Source: Qipengyuania sphaerica (GTDB taxonomy: Bacteria > Pseudomonadota > Alphaproteobacteria > Sphingomonadales > Sphingomonadaceae). From it: DNA of 64,000 nucleotides. This document shows, in pieces, positions 33,679-43,133 of this stretch. The notes beneath the pieces are model-generated. The model saw only the letters and a list, made by a program, of their open reading frames with translations, made no database searches and was not told where the DNA came from. Location of the stretch: positions 62,001-126,000 of the forward strand of contig NZ_JAIGNR010000003.1 in assembly GCF_019711595.1 (NCBI RefSeq). The letters are read 5' to 3'. The first letter of the stretch is position 1. Each line of letters starts with the position of its first letter. A program made the translations under genes and the position numbers.

Positions 33679-34614
33679 TTAGGTCCCGAGCAGCCCGTGA
33701 CACCATAGCAGGATCGATTTCTGCGCGTGGATGCGGTTCTCGGCCTCGTCGAAAACGACCGATTGCGGACCCTCGAATACGGCTTCGGTCACCTCGTCGC
33801 CGACATGGGCCGGCAGGCAGTGCAGGAACTTCGCATCGGGCTTGGCCTGCTCCATGAGCGAGGCCCCCACCTGGAACGGCGCCATGGCCGCAAGCTTGTT
33901 GTGTGCGTGCTGCTGGCCCATCGAGACCCAGGTATCGGTCACGATGATGTCGGCCCCGCGGGCCGCCTCGCCCGCGTCCTGCGTCAATGTGACGGTGGAG
34001 CCGCCCCTGCGCGCCATCTCGACGAATTCGCTCTCCGGTTCGTATCCCTGGGGCACCCCGACACGGACGTTGAATTTGAACAGGCCGGCTGCCTCGAGGA
34101 TCGAGTGCAGGACGTTGTTGCCATCTCCCAGCCAAGCCAGTTCGAGCCCGGGCAACGCCTTGCCATGCTCGACCATGGTGAGGAGATCGGCGACGATCTG
34201 ACAAGGGTGCGATCGATCGGTCAGCCCGTTGATCACAGGAACGCTCGCGTGATGGGCGAGCTCTTCGGCCTTGGCGTGATCGTCGGTGCGAATCATGATC
34301 GCATCGACCATCCGGCTCAGCACACGCGCCGTATCGGCAATGCTCTCGCCGCGGCCCAGCTGGCTCGTTCCCGAATCGAGGATCAGCGCCGACCCGCCAA
34401 GCTGGCGCATGGCGATGTCGAAGCTCGCCCTTGTGCGGGTCGAGTTCTTTTCGAAGATCATCGCGAGGACGTGGCCGGAAAGGGGCGCATCGGCGTCCAC
34501 CCTGCCCTTGGGCCAGTCCTTGCGCGCGGCCTTGCGGTCCTGCGCGTCGGCAAGCATGGCGGCAATCGCATCCCCGCCCGCGTCCGAGAGGTCGAGGAAG
34601 TGCTTCACCGCCAT
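33679..34614 (-). CDS. argF: Ornithine carbamoyltransferase
   Basis: 311 residues; carbamoyl phosphate + ornithine to citrulline. Carbamoyl-phosphate site [10 protein letters not shown] (the STRTR motif), [11 protein letters not shown] (HPxQ), ornithine-binding [10 protein letters not shown] (DxxxSMG) and FLHCLPAH (HCLP) are all present. It starts 5 bp after argD on the same strand, matching the argD-argF order common in alphaproteobacteria. Confidence 0.97.
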   Translation of the reverse strand: MAVKHFLDLSDAGGDAIAAMLADAQDRKAARKDWPKGRVDADAPLSGHVLAMIFEKNSTRTRASFDIAMRQLGGSALILDSGTSQLGRGESIADTARVLSRMVDAIMIRTDDHAKAEELAHHASVPVINGLTDRSHPCQIVADLLTMVEHGKALPGLELAWLGDGNNVLHSILEAAGLFKFNVRVGVPQGYEPESEFVEMARRGGSTVTLTQDAGEAARGADIIVTDTWVSMGQQHAHNKLAAMAPFQVGASLMEQAKPDAKFLHCLPAHVGDEVTEAVFEGPQSVVFDEAENRIHAQKSILLWCHGLLGT

Positions 34615-34619
34615 TCTCC

Positions 34620-35807
34620 TCAGGCGTCCGGGTGGAAGCTTGCCGCGCCCGCGGACAGCTTTTCCATGAATTCGTCGAATTCGGCATCGTCAGCCACCAG
34701 CGGGGGCAGGACGCGCAGAGTCTGGTCGCCCGCCGCCACTGTCAGCAGCTGGTGATTGTCGCGCAGGTGGACGAAGAAAGGCCGGCTTTCGACCTTCATG
34801 CGAATACCGAGCATCAGCCCCTTGCCGCGCACGAAATCGAACAGGTCGGGATAATTACCGATGAACTGTTCGAGACGGCTGCGCAGGCGCTCGCCCTTCT
34901 CGGTGACTTCGGCCAGGAACTCGTCGTTGGCGACCGCGTCCATCACCGCCATGCCGGCAGCCATGGCGAGCGGATTGCCGCCATAGGTCGACCCATGCGT
35001 GCCGAAGCCCATGCCGCGCGCCGCCTTTTCCGTGGCGAGGCAGGCGCCCAGCGGGAAGCCGCCGCCGATCCCCTTGGCGCTCGCCATGATGTCGGGCTCG
35101 ATGCCGTAATGCTCGTAGGCGTACATCTTGCCGGTACGCGCGACGCCGCACTGGACTTCGTCGAACACCAGCATGAGGTCGTGCTCGTCGCACATGGCCT
35201 TGAGGCCGTGCATGAACTCGTCCGATGCGGGGCGGATGCCGCCCTCGCCCTGGATCGGCTCGATAAGGAAGCCGGCAGTCTTGTCGCTGACCAGCGCCTT
35301 CGCGCTCTCGAGATTGTCGAATTCGGCATACTGGAACCCGGCGAGCAGCGGCATGAAGCCCTTGTGCATCTTCTCCTGGTTCGAGGCGCTGATGGTCGCC
35401 ATTGTGCGGCCATGGAAGGCATTGGTGAAGGTGATCAGCTCGGTGCGATTGGAATCGCCATCCTCGTGCTGGTGATAGGCGCGCGCGGTCTTGATTGCCG
35501 CCTCGACCGCCTCGGCGCCCGAATTGGTGAAGAACACCGTGTCGGCGAAAGTCTTGTCGACGAGCCGCTGCGCCAATTCCTCGCCCTGCGGGCTGCCGTA
35601 GAGGTTCGAGACATGCATCAGCGTTTCGGCCTGTCGCTGGATCGCACCGATCAGGCCTTCGTGGCTGTGGCCGAGCAGGTTCACCGCAATACCGCTGGCA
35701 AAGTCGAGATAGCGCGTGCCGTCCTCGTCGATCAGGTGGCAGTGATCGCCCTTGACGGGGCGCACGCCGCAGCGGGGATATACGGGCATCAGCGGGCTGA
35801 TCGACAT
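34620..35807 (-). CDS. argD: Acetylornithine aminotransferase
   Basis: 395 residues, class III PLP aminotransferase making N-acetylornithine (and often succinyldiaminopimelate). Blocks: [58 protein letters not shown] and the Schiff-base lysine region [15 protein letters not shown], then [13 protein letters not shown]. The ATG at 35807 gives [15 protein letters not shown], the usual family start; longer in-frame starts cross the terminator upstream. argF follows after 5 bp. Confidence 0.95.
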   Translation of the reverse strand: MSISPLMPVYPRCGVRPVKGDHCHLIDEDGTRYLDFASGIAVNLLGHSHEGLIGAIQRQAETLMHVSNLYGSPQGEELAQRLVDKTFADTVFFTNSGAEAVEAAIKTARAYHQHEDGDSNRTELITFTNAFHGRTMATISASNQEKMHKGFMPLLAGFQYAEFDNLESAKALVSDKTAGFLIEPIQGEGGIRPASDEFMHGLKAMCDEHDLMLVFDEVQCGVARTGKMYAYEHYGIEPDIMASAKGIGGGFPLGACLATEKAARGMGFGTHGSTYGGNPLAMAAGMAVMDAVANDEFLAEVTEKGERLRSRLEQFIGNYPDLFDFVRGKGLMLGIRMKVESRPFFVHLRDNHQLLTVAAGDQTLRVLPPLVADDAEFDEFMEKLSAGAASFHPDA

Positions 35808-35834
35808 GTTCGGATACTCTCCTCGGGGAATCTG

Positions 35835-35871
35835 AAAGACAAATGGCGGCCCCGAAACGGGAGCCGCCATC
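35835..35871 (-). terminator. Rho-independent terminator of the double cold-shock gene
   Basis: Stem arms ATGGCGGC (35843-35850) and GCCGCCAT (35863-35870) with a GC-containing loop; on the minus strand it is followed by TTGTCTTT. It separates the cold-shock gene from argD. Confidence 0.65.
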
Positions 35872-35942
35872 TGCGTGTTTGCCAGCGATCTATTCCTTTG
35901 CGCGGGTTTGGTCAAACGTCGCGAAAGGGTCGGCCCTGCGCC

Positions 35943-36725
35943 TTATTCGGAGGCAGGGACCAGGTTGACCGCGGAATATTTGCCGCGTCGGTCGACTTCG
36001 AGGTCGAACTCGTAACGCTCGCCCTCGTTGATTTCCGACAGACCCGAACGCTCGACCGCGCTGATGTGCACGAATGCATCGGGCTGGCCATCGTCACGGG
36101 TTAGGAAGCCGAAGCCCTTCATCGAGTTGAAGAACTTGACCGTGCCGGTCGCCTTCTCGCCCGTGAGCTCGCGCCGGGGCGCTTCGCTCTTGGTTGCAAC
36201 GGCGATGACATCGCCAACGACCTGCAGGTCCTGTGCGGACACCTTGCCGCCGCGATCCACGAGGTTGAACTCGAGTTCCTGGCCTTCGGCAAGACCTTCG
36301 AGGCCGGCACGTTCGACTGCGCTGATGTGCACGAAGATGTCTTCGCCGCCGGTTTCCTGCTGGATGAAGCCGAAGCCCTTCTGCGAGTTGAAGAACTTCA
36401 CCGTACCCTTGCCGGTGCCGACGACCTGTGCGGGCATGCGGGCTCCGCCGCCGCCACCGCCACCGCGCGGACCGCCGAAGCCGCCGCCGCCACGATTGCC
36501 GCCGCCGAAACCGCCGCGATCGCCACCGCCGAAGCCACCGCCACGGTTTCCACCGCCGCCATAGCCACCGCGATCACCGCCGCCGAAACCGCCACGGTCG
36601 CCGCCGCCGAAGCCGCCACCACCGCCACCGAAATCTGCCGGAGGACCACCGAACGGATCGTAGCTGTCTTCGCCGATATTGTCCCGCTTGTCCCGTCCGC
36701 GGCGCCGCCCTTTGTCGTAACCCAT
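35943..36725 (-). CDS. Cold-shock RNA-binding protein: Gly/Arg-rich N terminus plus two CSDs
   Basis: 260 residues. A basic start ([14 protein letters not shown]) is followed by a glycine-rich segment at about 32-96 made of [17 protein letters not shown] units, with RGG-type content. Two complete cold-shock domains follow, about 104-172 and 192-258; each has RNP1 KGFGF and RNP2 FVHIS. CSDs bind single-stranded RNA/DNA; Gly/Arg-rich arms often drive condensation or added RNA binding. The start at 36725 is chosen as the first ATG giving a basic N terminus; upstream codons are in the leader. It has its own terminator. Confidence 0.9.
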   Translation of the reverse strand: MGYDKGRRRGRDKRDNIGEDSYDPFGGPPADFGGGGGGFGGGDRGGFGGGDRGGYGGGGNRGGGFGGGDRGGFGGGNRGGGGFGGPRGGGGGGGARMPAQVVGTGKGTVKFFNSQKGFGFIQQETGGEDIFVHISAVERAGLEGLAEGQELEFNLVDRGGKVSAQDLQVVGDVIAVATKSEAPRRELTGEKATGTVKFFNSMKGFGFLTRDDGQPDAFVHISAVERSGLSEINEGERYEFDLEVDRRGKYSAVNLVPASE

Positions 36726-36985
36726 AAGTCGCAAATAACCTTGTCGTGCAGCCCGGTATTCAATGCGAGAGGCACGTGGTCTGCAAGGCGTGCCAACCGC
36801 ATGCGGGTGCCAAGATTTCCGAGTGAAACCCTCCCGCATCAAACTCGGCATAGCGCGAAAGATCGCGAGATGCGAATAATTTAACCCTGCCATCTCTTGT
36901 CGCGCACAAATGTGACATTTTCGCATGGCGAGTGCCGGACCTGTTTTGCTTGCATGGCTCCGCGCGCTTGGGCATCGAGCACGCC

Positions 36986-37804
36986 ATGGACCTGATAACG
37001 CTCTTCTCCGATCCCGCGGCCTGGCTGGCCCTGCTCACCCTCATCGCGCTCGAAGTGGTGCTGGGGGTCGACAATCTGATCTTCATCGCGATCCTGTCGA
37101 ACAAGCTGCCGGAACACCAGCAACAGCGTGCGCGACGGATCGGCCTTTCCCTCGCGCTTATCATGCGCATCGGCATGCTCATGCTCATCGGCTGGCTGGT
37201 CACGCTGCAAACACCCTTGTTCGACCTGGGAATCGTCGGTCCGCCGGTAGAGGGGACCAACAAGGCCAGCTTCGAAACCGCATTTTCGGGACGCGACCTC
37301 ATCCTGCTGGTTGGCGGGCTGTTCCTCCTGTGGAAGGCAACCAAGGAAATCCATCACTCGATGGAGCCGGACGACAACTCGGGCGATCTGCTCGACAAGA
37401 CTCCGGGCGTCGTCGATGCCGCCAAGGCCAGTTTCGGTACTGTCATCGCCCAGATCGTCGCGATCGACCTCGTTTTTTCGGTCGATTCGATCCTCACCGC
37501 GGTGGGCATGACGGACGAGATCCCGATCATGGTCATCGCCGTCGTCATCACTGTCGGCATCATGATGGTCGCCGCCGATCCGCTCGCCCGGTTCATCGAG
37601 AAGAACCCGACGCTGGTGATGCTGGCGCTCGCGTTCCTCGTAATGATCGGGCTGGTCCTGATCGCCGATGGCTTCGGCTTCCACGTGCCAAAGGGCTATA
37701 TCTATGCGGCAATGGGCTTCTCGGTCGGGGTCGAAATCCTCAATATCGTCCAGCGCAACCGGCGAGCGCGCGCAATTGCATCGAAGGAAGGTGAAATCGC
37801 ATGA
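36986..37804 (+). CDS. TerC-family integral membrane protein
   Basis: 272 residues, about seven helices. TerC hallmarks: [20 protein letters not shown] with the buried Asp, [14 protein letters not shown] and [23 protein letters not shown] (second VDS motif). TerC proteins are linked to metal (Mn2+) export and to metalation of exported enzymes. The stop overlaps the DUF442 gene's ATG as ATGA. ATG 36986 is chosen from family starts; the region 36726-36985 is the divergent leader shared with the cold-shock gene, where I see no clear riboswitch. Confidence 0.92.
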   Translation: MDLITLFSDPAAWLALLTLIALEVVLGVDNLIFIAILSNKLPEHQQQRARRIGLSLALIMRIGMLMLIGWLVTLQTPLFDLGIVGPPVEGTNKASFETAFSGRDLILLVGGLFLLWKATKEIHHSMEPDDNSGDLLDKTPGVVDAAKASFGTVIAQIVAIDLVFSVDSILTAVGMTDEIPIMVIAVVITVGIMMVAADPLARFIEKNPTLVMLALAFLVMIGLVLIADGFGFHVPKGYIYAAMGFSVGVEILNIVQRNRRARAIASKEGEIA

Positions 37805-38232
37805 GCGAGTTCAAGAGACTGAACGAAAAGATGCTGGCGGCCGGACAGATCACGGCTGACGACGTTGCCCGCGCCGGTGACGAAGGCGTATGCCTCATCA
37901 TCAACAACCGGCCCGATGACGAAGTCGAGGGACAGCCTAGCGGAGCGCAGATCGAGGCCGCGGCTGGCGAGCAGGGCATCGCTTACAAGGCCATCCCCGT
38001 CAGTTCGGCCGGTTTCAGCCTCCCGCAAGTCGACGAGATGCGCGCTGCTCTCGATTCGACCGAGGGGAAAGTGCTGGCCTTCTGCCGCAGCGGGACACGC
38101 TCGACGATTCTCTGGGCGCTGGCCGAGGCGAAGGCCGGCCGCGACCTCGACGAAGTCGCGCGAGAGGCCGAAGGTGCCGGTTACAACACCGCCCCCGTCC
38201 GCCCGACGATGGAAATGCTCGCGCGCGGCTGA
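37801..38232 (+). CDS. DUF442/TIGR01244 tyrosine-phosphatase-like protein
   Basis: 143 residues. The phosphatase P-loop CRSGTRS (Cys-x5-Arg) near residue 98 and the upstream IINNRPDDEVEGQPS segment (general-acid region) define the TIGR01244/DUF442 family, which is the stand-alone form of the domain fused to beta-lactamase-like sulfur dioxygenases (Blh). It may act on protein tyrosine phosphate or in sulfur transfer; not established. Translational coupling to terC via ATGA is seen directly. Confidence 0.86.
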   Translation: MSEFKRLNEKMLAAGQITADDVARAGDEGVCLIINNRPDDEVEGQPSGAQIEAAAGEQGIAYKAIPVSSAGFSLPQVDEMRAALDSTEGKVLAFCRSGTRSTILWALAEAKAGRDLDEVAREAEGAGYNTAPVRPTMEMLARG

Positions 38233-38234
38233 AG

Positions 38235-39656
38235 CTACTTGCGGTAGTCCAGCGGCGGAGCACGATCGCCGAGCAGCGATTCGTAGACATAGTCCGCGCC
38301 CAGCGCCGCCTCGAATTCGGCCCTCGCCGTCTCCCGCAATTGCGGGTTCGTATAGAGTTCGACGGCAGCGAGGATCATCGCTTTTGCTGCATGCTGTGCG
38401 CCCTTCGCGCCATAGCTGTGCCCGCTAGCTGCCACCGCTTGCCAGCTATGCGCCGCGGTTCCCGGGACCCAGGCAGCAGTGCGGACGCTCACGGTTGGCA
38501 CTGCGCGCGAGACATCGCCGACATCTGTCGAGCCATAGCCCGTCTGCACCATCCACGGCTGGACCTCGTAGGCTGACGCCTGCGCCGGGGCGTCCTCGCC
38601 GAAGCTTTCGCGAATTGTATCGGCCCAGGCCAGCTCTTCTGCCGTGTATTGCAACGGATCGAGCTGCTCCAGCTTGGCGGTCATCATCCTCTGCAGCGAT
38701 TCGAGCGGCAGGGTGGGATTGTTGCCGTGGATGATCTCCCAGTCGACCTCGGTTCCCGTGCCCATGGCCGCACCCTTGGCCGCCGCCTCCAGCCGCGGCC
38801 AAAGCGCGCGCACCTCGTCTGCATCCGAGTGGCGCACGTAATAGAAGACTTCGGCAAAGTCGGGTACGACATTGGGCGCCGCCCCGCCCTCGGTGATGAC
38901 GTAATGGATGCGCGTGTCCATTGTCGTGTGCTCGCGCATCATGTTGACCATCATGTTCATCGCCTCGACCCCGTCGAGTGCGCTGCGCCCACGCTCCGGC
39001 GCGCCAGCTGCATGGGCCGAAACGCCGCGGAAACGGAACTTGCCCGAACGGTTGGCGAGGCTCATCCGGGAGGTGGCGCTGTTGCGATCGGCCGGATGCC
39101 AGTCGATCACGAAATCGGCATCGTCGAACAGGCCTGCACGGGCCATGTAGACCTTGCCCGAACCGCCTTCTTCGGCAGGCGTACCGTATAGCCGGACCCG
39201 CCCGGGCGTGCCGGTCGCCTCGAGCCAGTTCCTGATCGCGATTGCCGCGCTGAGCGAGCCGGCGCCGAACAGATTGTGTCCGCAGGCATGGCCGGCATGC
39301 TTGCCCTCGACAGGATCGCGTGTCGGAGCGGTGGACTGGTTGATGCCCGGAAGCGCATCGAATTCGGCAAGCAGGCCGATGACAGGGCCGCCCCTGCCCC
39401 ATTCCGCGACGAAGGCTGTGGGAATCCCGGCAACACCGGGCCGGATATCGAAGCCTGCTTCCTGCAACTCCTCGACCAGCAGTGCGCTCGATTTCGTCTC
39501 GAGATATCCAAGCTCGGCGAATTGCCAGATTTCCTTCGCGACCCGCTCGGTTCGCGCCTTTTGTGCCTCGACCTGTGCGATCGGATCGGCTTCTTGCGCC
39601 GCCACCGGCATGGCAAGCAGCGCGCAGCTGGCTGTGAGTGCTATACGCAATTTCAT
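38235..39656 (-). CDS. Exported M20-family amidohydrolase (AbgB/ACY1L2-like)
   Basis: 473 residues. The signal peptide ends in AMPVAAQ/EA (about residue 20). The M20D peptidase fold shows IGLLAEFDALPGINQ (metal Asp), KHAGHACGHNLFGAGS (metal His and Cys region), GTPAEEGGSGKVYM (catalytic Glu-Glu) and DWHPADRN. The lid domain has FRGVSAHAAGAPERGRSALDG. It probably cleaves aminoacyl-amides such as p-aminobenzoyl-glutamate or related conjugates in the periplasm; the substrate is uncertain. The frame stays open far upstream, but the signal peptide fixes the start at 39656. Confidence 0.9.
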   Translation of the reverse strand: MKLRIALTASCALLAMPVAAQEADPIAQVEAQKARTERVAKEIWQFAELGYLETKSSALLVEELQEAGFDIRPGVAGIPTAFVAEWGRGGPVIGLLAEFDALPGINQSTAPTRDPVEGKHAGHACGHNLFGAGSLSAAIAIRNWLEATGTPGRVRLYGTPAEEGGSGKVYMARAGLFDDADFVIDWHPADRNSATSRMSLANRSGKFRFRGVSAHAAGAPERGRSALDGVEAMNMMVNMMREHTTMDTRIHYVITEGGAAPNVVPDFAEVFYYVRHSDADEVRALWPRLEAAAKGAAMGTGTEVDWEIIHGNNPTLPLESLQRMMTAKLEQLDPLQYTAEELAWADTIRESFGEDAPAQASAYEVQPWMVQTGYGSTDVGDVSRAVPTVSVRTAAWVPGTAAHSWQAVAASGHSYGAKGAQHAAKAMILAAVELYTNPQLRETARAEFEAALGADYVYESLLGDRAPPLDYRK

Positions 39657-39719
39657 CGGGATCTCCCTCTTCCCCACTTGCTTGCCGCAAAGCGCTCCGC
39701 GTGCCAATCGGCAAGTGTG

Positions 39720-40121
39720 ATGAAGCTCGACCCGCAAATCCTGCAATTCCTCGGCTCGCTTGCTGCAATCCTCGTGCTCGCAGCGATCGCTTGGGGGTTG
39801 AAGCTCGGACCCGAAAGGCGGCTGGAGGACGAGGCGAGCGCGCGGCGGGCGGCAAACGAAGCGGTCGACGGCTTCGAACCGCAAGATGTAGCACTCGATA
39901 GGAATGGCCGGGGGGCGCTGCTGCAGGACGGAGCGGGCGCGATCCTGCTCCTGCGCCCTCACGGCACCCATTTCGCCGGTCGCATCCTCGGCCCATCGGC
40001 TACGGCCCGTGTCGAAGATGGCCTGCTCGTGATCGACACCGCCGAGAAGCGGTATGGAGCCGCTCGTCTCGACATCGTGGATGCTCAAGCTTGGGTTAAG
40101 CGGATCGAGGCTATAGGATAG
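39720..40121 (+). CDS. Small membrane-anchored protein of unknown function
   Basis: 133 residues: one N-terminal membrane helix (about 9-27, FLGSLAAILVLAAIAWGL), then a soluble part with strand-like repeats (GRGALLQDGAGAILLLRPHG, EDGLLVIDTAEKRYGAARLD). No family recognised. It stands immediately before the hydroxylase gene on the same strand (9 bp gap), so the two are probably cotranscribed; a supporting role for the hydroxylase is possible but speculative. Confidence 0.65.
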   Translation: MKLDPQILQFLGSLAAILVLAAIAWGLKLGPERRLEDEASARRAANEAVDGFEPQDVALDRNGRGALLQDGAGAILLLRPHGTHFAGRILGPSATARVEDGLLVIDTAEKRYGAARLDIVDAQAWVKRIEAIG

Positions 40122-40130
40122 CGATCCACC

Positions 40131-41075
40131 ATGCCCGATTTCTCGCCCACCGAATATGCCGTGCCCGGTTTCGTAGCGCTCGTCCTGATCGAGATGATCT
40201 GGGCTTGGCGCAAGAACCGGCATGCCTATGAACCGAAGGATACGCTGACCAGCCTCGCCTTCGGTCTCGGCAGCACGGTCGCGGGCCTTCTGTTCGGCGG
40301 GCTGTTCTTCGCGCTCTACCTGTTCCTGTGGGAATACCGGCTGTTCGACATCGGCTGGGCCTGGTGGGCGTGGATCGCCTGCTTCGTGCTCGACGATCTC
40401 AAATACTACTGGGTTCACCGCTTCGGACACCGCGTGCGCTGGTTCTGGGCGAGCCATGTGAACCACCATTCGAGCCAGCATTACAATCTTTCGACCGCGC
40501 TCAGGCAGACCTGGACCGGCTTCCTTACGCTCGGTTTCGTCTTCGCCTTGCCCTTGGTGCTGCTGGGCTTTCATCCGGCGATTATCGCCATCTGCGGCGG
40601 ATTCAACCTGATCTACCAGTTCTGGATCCACACCGAGGCGATCGACAAGATGCCGCGCTGGTTCGAGGCAGTGATGAACACGCCGAGCCACCACCGCGTC
40701 CACCATGCCACCAACCCGCGCTATCTCGACCGCAATTATGCGGGAGTCTTCATCGTATGGGACAAGATGTTCGGCACCTTCGAACCCGAAACGAAGGACG
40801 AGAAAATCCGCTACGGCATCGTCAAGCAGCTGGGTAGCTTCAACCTGCTGTGGGCGGTGTTCCACGAATGGATCGGCATTGTGCAGGACATGTGGCGCGC
40901 CCCCTGGAAGCACAAGCTGTCCTACCTGTTGCGCGAGCCCGGCTGGACGCATGACGGCAGCCGCCAGACCAGCGACCAGATCCGCGAGGCATGGCTGAAA
41001 AGGCAGGGGCAGATCGCGCCCGCGAAACAGGTTTCATCGGAAAACCCGATTGCGGGCGAGGCCGAGCCTGCCTAA
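40131..41075 (+). CDS. Membrane fatty-acid hydroxylase / sterol desaturase family protein
   Basis: 314 residues with about five membrane helices. The histidine clusters WVHRFGHRV, HVNHHSSQHYN and SHHRVHHATN form the di-iron centre. Longer than the paralogue at 23227, and closer to the bacterial sterol-desaturase group containing Arg-x-Leu-Asp-x-Asn-Tyr (RYLDRNYAG). It probably oxidises a lipid or isoprenoid chain. The gene is followed by a GMC oxidoreductase after 25 bp. Confidence 0.9.
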   Translation: MPDFSPTEYAVPGFVALVLIEMIWAWRKNRHAYEPKDTLTSLAFGLGSTVAGLLFGGLFFALYLFLWEYRLFDIGWAWWAWIACFVLDDLKYYWVHRFGHRVRWFWASHVNHHSSQHYNLSTALRQTWTGFLTLGFVFALPLVLLGFHPAIIAICGGFNLIYQFWIHTEAIDKMPRWFEAVMNTPSHHRVHHATNPRYLDRNYAGVFIVWDKMFGTFEPETKDEKIRYGIVKQLGSFNLLWAVFHEWIGIVQDMWRAPWKHKLSYLLREPGWTHDGSRQTSDQIREAWLKRQGQIAPAKQVSSENPIAGEAEPA

Positions 41076-41100
41076 CCTCTCGAATCGAGAGGAGTTTTGC

Positions 41101-42684
41101 ATGGACGAGTTCGACGTAGTCGTCGTGGGCGGCGGTAGTGGCGGCAGTGCGGTCGCAGGGCGGCTGGCCGAGGCCGGCAAGAGCGTATGTCTGCTCGAGG
41201 CGGGAGGCCGCAACAACGGCATGCGAATCACTATGCCGGGCATGCTCGCTATCCCGAACAAGACAGCCAACTACATGTACGAGACCGTGCCGCAGAAGGG
41301 GCTCAACGGCCGCATCGGCTACCAGCCGCGCGGCAAGGGCCTGGGCGGCAGTTCGGCGATCAACGCCATGGTCTATATCCGCGGCAACCAGTGGGACTAC
41401 GACAATTGGGCCGCGCTCGGCTGCACCGGCTGGGCGTTCGACGATGTTCTCCCCTACTTCCGCCGGGCCGAGCACAATGTTCGCGGCGAAAGCCATTTTC
41501 ATGGCGAAGACGGCCCGCTGTGGGTGAGCGACCAGAAATACATGAACGAGGGCAGCCTCGCCTTCGTCGAGGCGGCACAGGAATTGCAACTACCGCTCAA
41601 CGCCGATTTCAACGGCGAGAAGCAGGCTGGCTTCGGCATGTACCAGGTGACGCAGAAGGACGGCGAACGCTGGTCCGCGGCGCGCGCCTATGTCGAGCCG
41701 AAGCGCGGATCGGACAATCTCGACATCCGCATCGGCGTCACTGTCCAGAAACTCGAGATCGAAAACGGCCGGGTGACCGGCGTTACATATTCGGCCGGCA
41801 AGCGCCGACGCACGGTAAAAGCGCGCGGCGGCGTGGTGCTGTCCGCAGGCGCTTTCAATTCGCCCCAGATCCTCATGCTGTCGGGCATCGGTCCGGCAGA
41901 GCATTTGCGAGAACACGGCATCGACGTTCTGATCGACAAGCCTGCCGTCGGTTCGGACCTGCAGGACCACATCGACTACGTATCGAGCTGGCAGACCGAT
42001 AGCGACCAGTTCATCGGCAGCACGATCAAGGGCACTTACCGCATGGCCAAGGCGATCCTCGAGCATCGTCGCCATCGCACCGGCCCGATGACCACGCCCT
42101 ATGCCGAGGCTGGCGGGTTCTGGACCGTGATGCCCGATGCCCCCGCCCCCGACATCCAGTGGCATTTCGTCCCCGCCATGCTCGAAGACCATGGCCGCAC
42201 GACGGTGAGAGGTTATGGCTTTTCGCTCCATGCCTGCGTGCTGCGCCCAGAAAGCCGCGGCACAGTAAGGCTGGCCAGCAGCAAGGCAGAAGATGCACCG
42301 CTGATCGACCCCAACTTCCTCGACGACGAACGCGATATCGCCACCTTGCGCGAAGGCGTGCGCCTGTCGCACCGGATTGCCGATGCGCCAGCGCTGCAGA
42401 GGTACGGCCCCAAGGACCGCTACGCGATCGATTTGCATGACGATGCCAAGCTCGACGAACTCATCCGCAACCGCGCCGACACGGTCTACCACCCGGTTGG
42501 CACCTGCCGCATGGGGGCGGACCAAAGCGATGTCGTCGATCCCACGTTGAAGGCACGCGGCGTGGACGGTCTCTGGATTGCCGATGCCAGCATCATGCCC
42601 AGGCTCGTATCTGGCAACACCAATGCGCCCAGCATCATGATCGGCGAACGCTGCGCCGATTTCGTGAAGGCAGCACTTGCATGA
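41101..42684 (+). CDS. GMC-family FAD oxidoreductase (choline/alcohol dehydrogenase-like)
   Basis: 527 residues. The FAD-binding VVVGGGSGGSAVAGRLAEAG is at the N terminus, the GMC signatures are GKGLGGSSAINAMVYIRG (signature 1) and GAFNSPQILMLSGIG (signature 2), and the C-terminal active-site region is YHPVGTCRMG with NTNAPSIMIGERCADF. It oxidises alcohols; the BetA-like pattern does not prove choline. GAGAGGAG precedes the ATG at 41101. The last 49 bp are duplicated just downstream (see 42720-42768). Confidence 0.92.
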   Translation: MDEFDVVVVGGGSGGSAVAGRLAEAGKSVCLLEAGGRNNGMRITMPGMLAIPNKTANYMYETVPQKGLNGRIGYQPRGKGLGGSSAINAMVYIRGNQWDYDNWAALGCTGWAFDDVLPYFRRAEHNVRGESHFHGEDGPLWVSDQKYMNEGSLAFVEAAQELQLPLNADFNGEKQAGFGMYQVTQKDGERWSAARAYVEPKRGSDNLDIRIGVTVQKLEIENGRVTGVTYSAGKRRRTVKARGGVVLSAGAFNSPQILMLSGIGPAEHLREHGIDVLIDKPAVGSDLQDHIDYVSSWQTDSDQFIGSTIKGTYRMAKAILEHRRHRTGPMTTPYAEAGGFWTVMPDAPAPDIQWHFVPAMLEDHGRTTVRGYGFSLHACVLRPESRGTVRLASSKAEDAPLIDPNFLDDERDIATLREGVRLSHRIADAPALQRYGPKDRYAIDLHDDAKLDELIRNRADTVYHPVGTCRMGADQSDVVDPTLKARGVDGLWIADASIMPRLVSGNTNAPSIMIGERCADFVKAALA

Positions 42685-42768
42685 TGCTTGGTTTTTTCGG
42701 GCGACCATTTGGCCGCAGGGCATCATGACCGGCGAACGCTGCGCCGATTTCGTGAAGGCCGCGCTAGC
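42632..42768 (+). repeat. Diverged direct repeat of the GMC gene 3' end
   Basis: The 49 bp at 42632-42680 (end of the GMC gene) recur at 42720-42768 with five substitutions: one near the start changes Ile to Thr, the other four fall on third codon positions (GCA/GCC, GCA/GCG, CTT/CTA and the last Ala codon). The 39-bp spacer shows no further match. Confidence 0.85.
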
Positions 42769-42775
42769 TGGGTAG
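42720..42775 (+). pseudogene. 3' remnant of a second GMC oxidoreductase gene
   Basis: The second repeat copy reads [16 protein letters not shown] then TAG at 42773-42775, the same protein tail as the intact gene ([15 protein letters not shown]). Substitutions are mostly silent, as expected if the copy was once under coding selection. No ribosome site or upstream homology remains. It is best explained as what is left of a tandem paralogue, or of an older gene replaced by the present one. Confidence 0.65.
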
Positions 42776-43133
42776 GCTCGCCGACTGGGCGAAGGCGCTC
42801 AAACGCGATGTCCTCGCGCTGTGGCTCGCGGCGCGCGATCCGCGCACGCCGCTGGTGGCCAAGCTGCTGGCGGGTGCAGTGGCAGCCTATGCGCTAAGCC
42901 CGATCGACCTCATCCCCGATTTCATCCCCGTGCTCGGACTGCTGGACGACCTGCTGATCGTGCCGGCGGGAATCTGGTCCGTCCTGAAACTCGTTCCCAA
43001 GGACCTCATGAGCGACTTTCGCGAGCAAGCCGCGAAGCTCGCCGCGCAACCCCAATCCTCCGTCGGCCTGCTTTTCGTCCTCGCCATATGGCTTAGTCTT
43101 GCTGCCCTCATCGGACTGTTCCTGATCCGATAA
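42768..43133 (+). CDS. DUF1232 (YkvA-like) membrane protein, probable CTG start
   Basis: DUF1232 family core: [23 protein letters not shown] ([11 protein letters not shown] is diagnostic), ending in a hydrophobic C-terminal helix. The only standard start, GTG 42855, would cut off the conserved upstream part [22 protein letters not shown]. The frame is open back to a TAG at 42762, and the first near-start codon is CTG at 42768, overlapping the GMC remnant's GGG-TAG end, giving 121 residues. No ATG, GTG or TTG lies between. Function of the family is unknown. Confidence 0.75.
   Translation: MGRLADWAKALKRDVLALWLAARDPRTPLVAKLLAGAVAAYALSPIDLIPDFIPVLGLLDDLLIVPAGIWSVLKLVPKDLMSDFREQAAKLAAQPQSSVGLLFVLAIWLSLAALIGLFLIR

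Noticed and set aside
36726..36985. Possible metal-sensing riboswitch before terC (yybP-ykoY type often precedes this family)
   Set aside because: I could not find the conserved stem and internal loop by eye; the region is just as well explained by the cold-shock leader and divergent promoters. A covariance-model search would decide.
38235..40952. Very long open frame that would extend the M20 amidohydrolase to about 905 residues
   Set aside because: The signal peptide at 39656 fixes the start; the upstream frame lies antisense to two clearly coding genes and is an artefact of GC-rich codon use.
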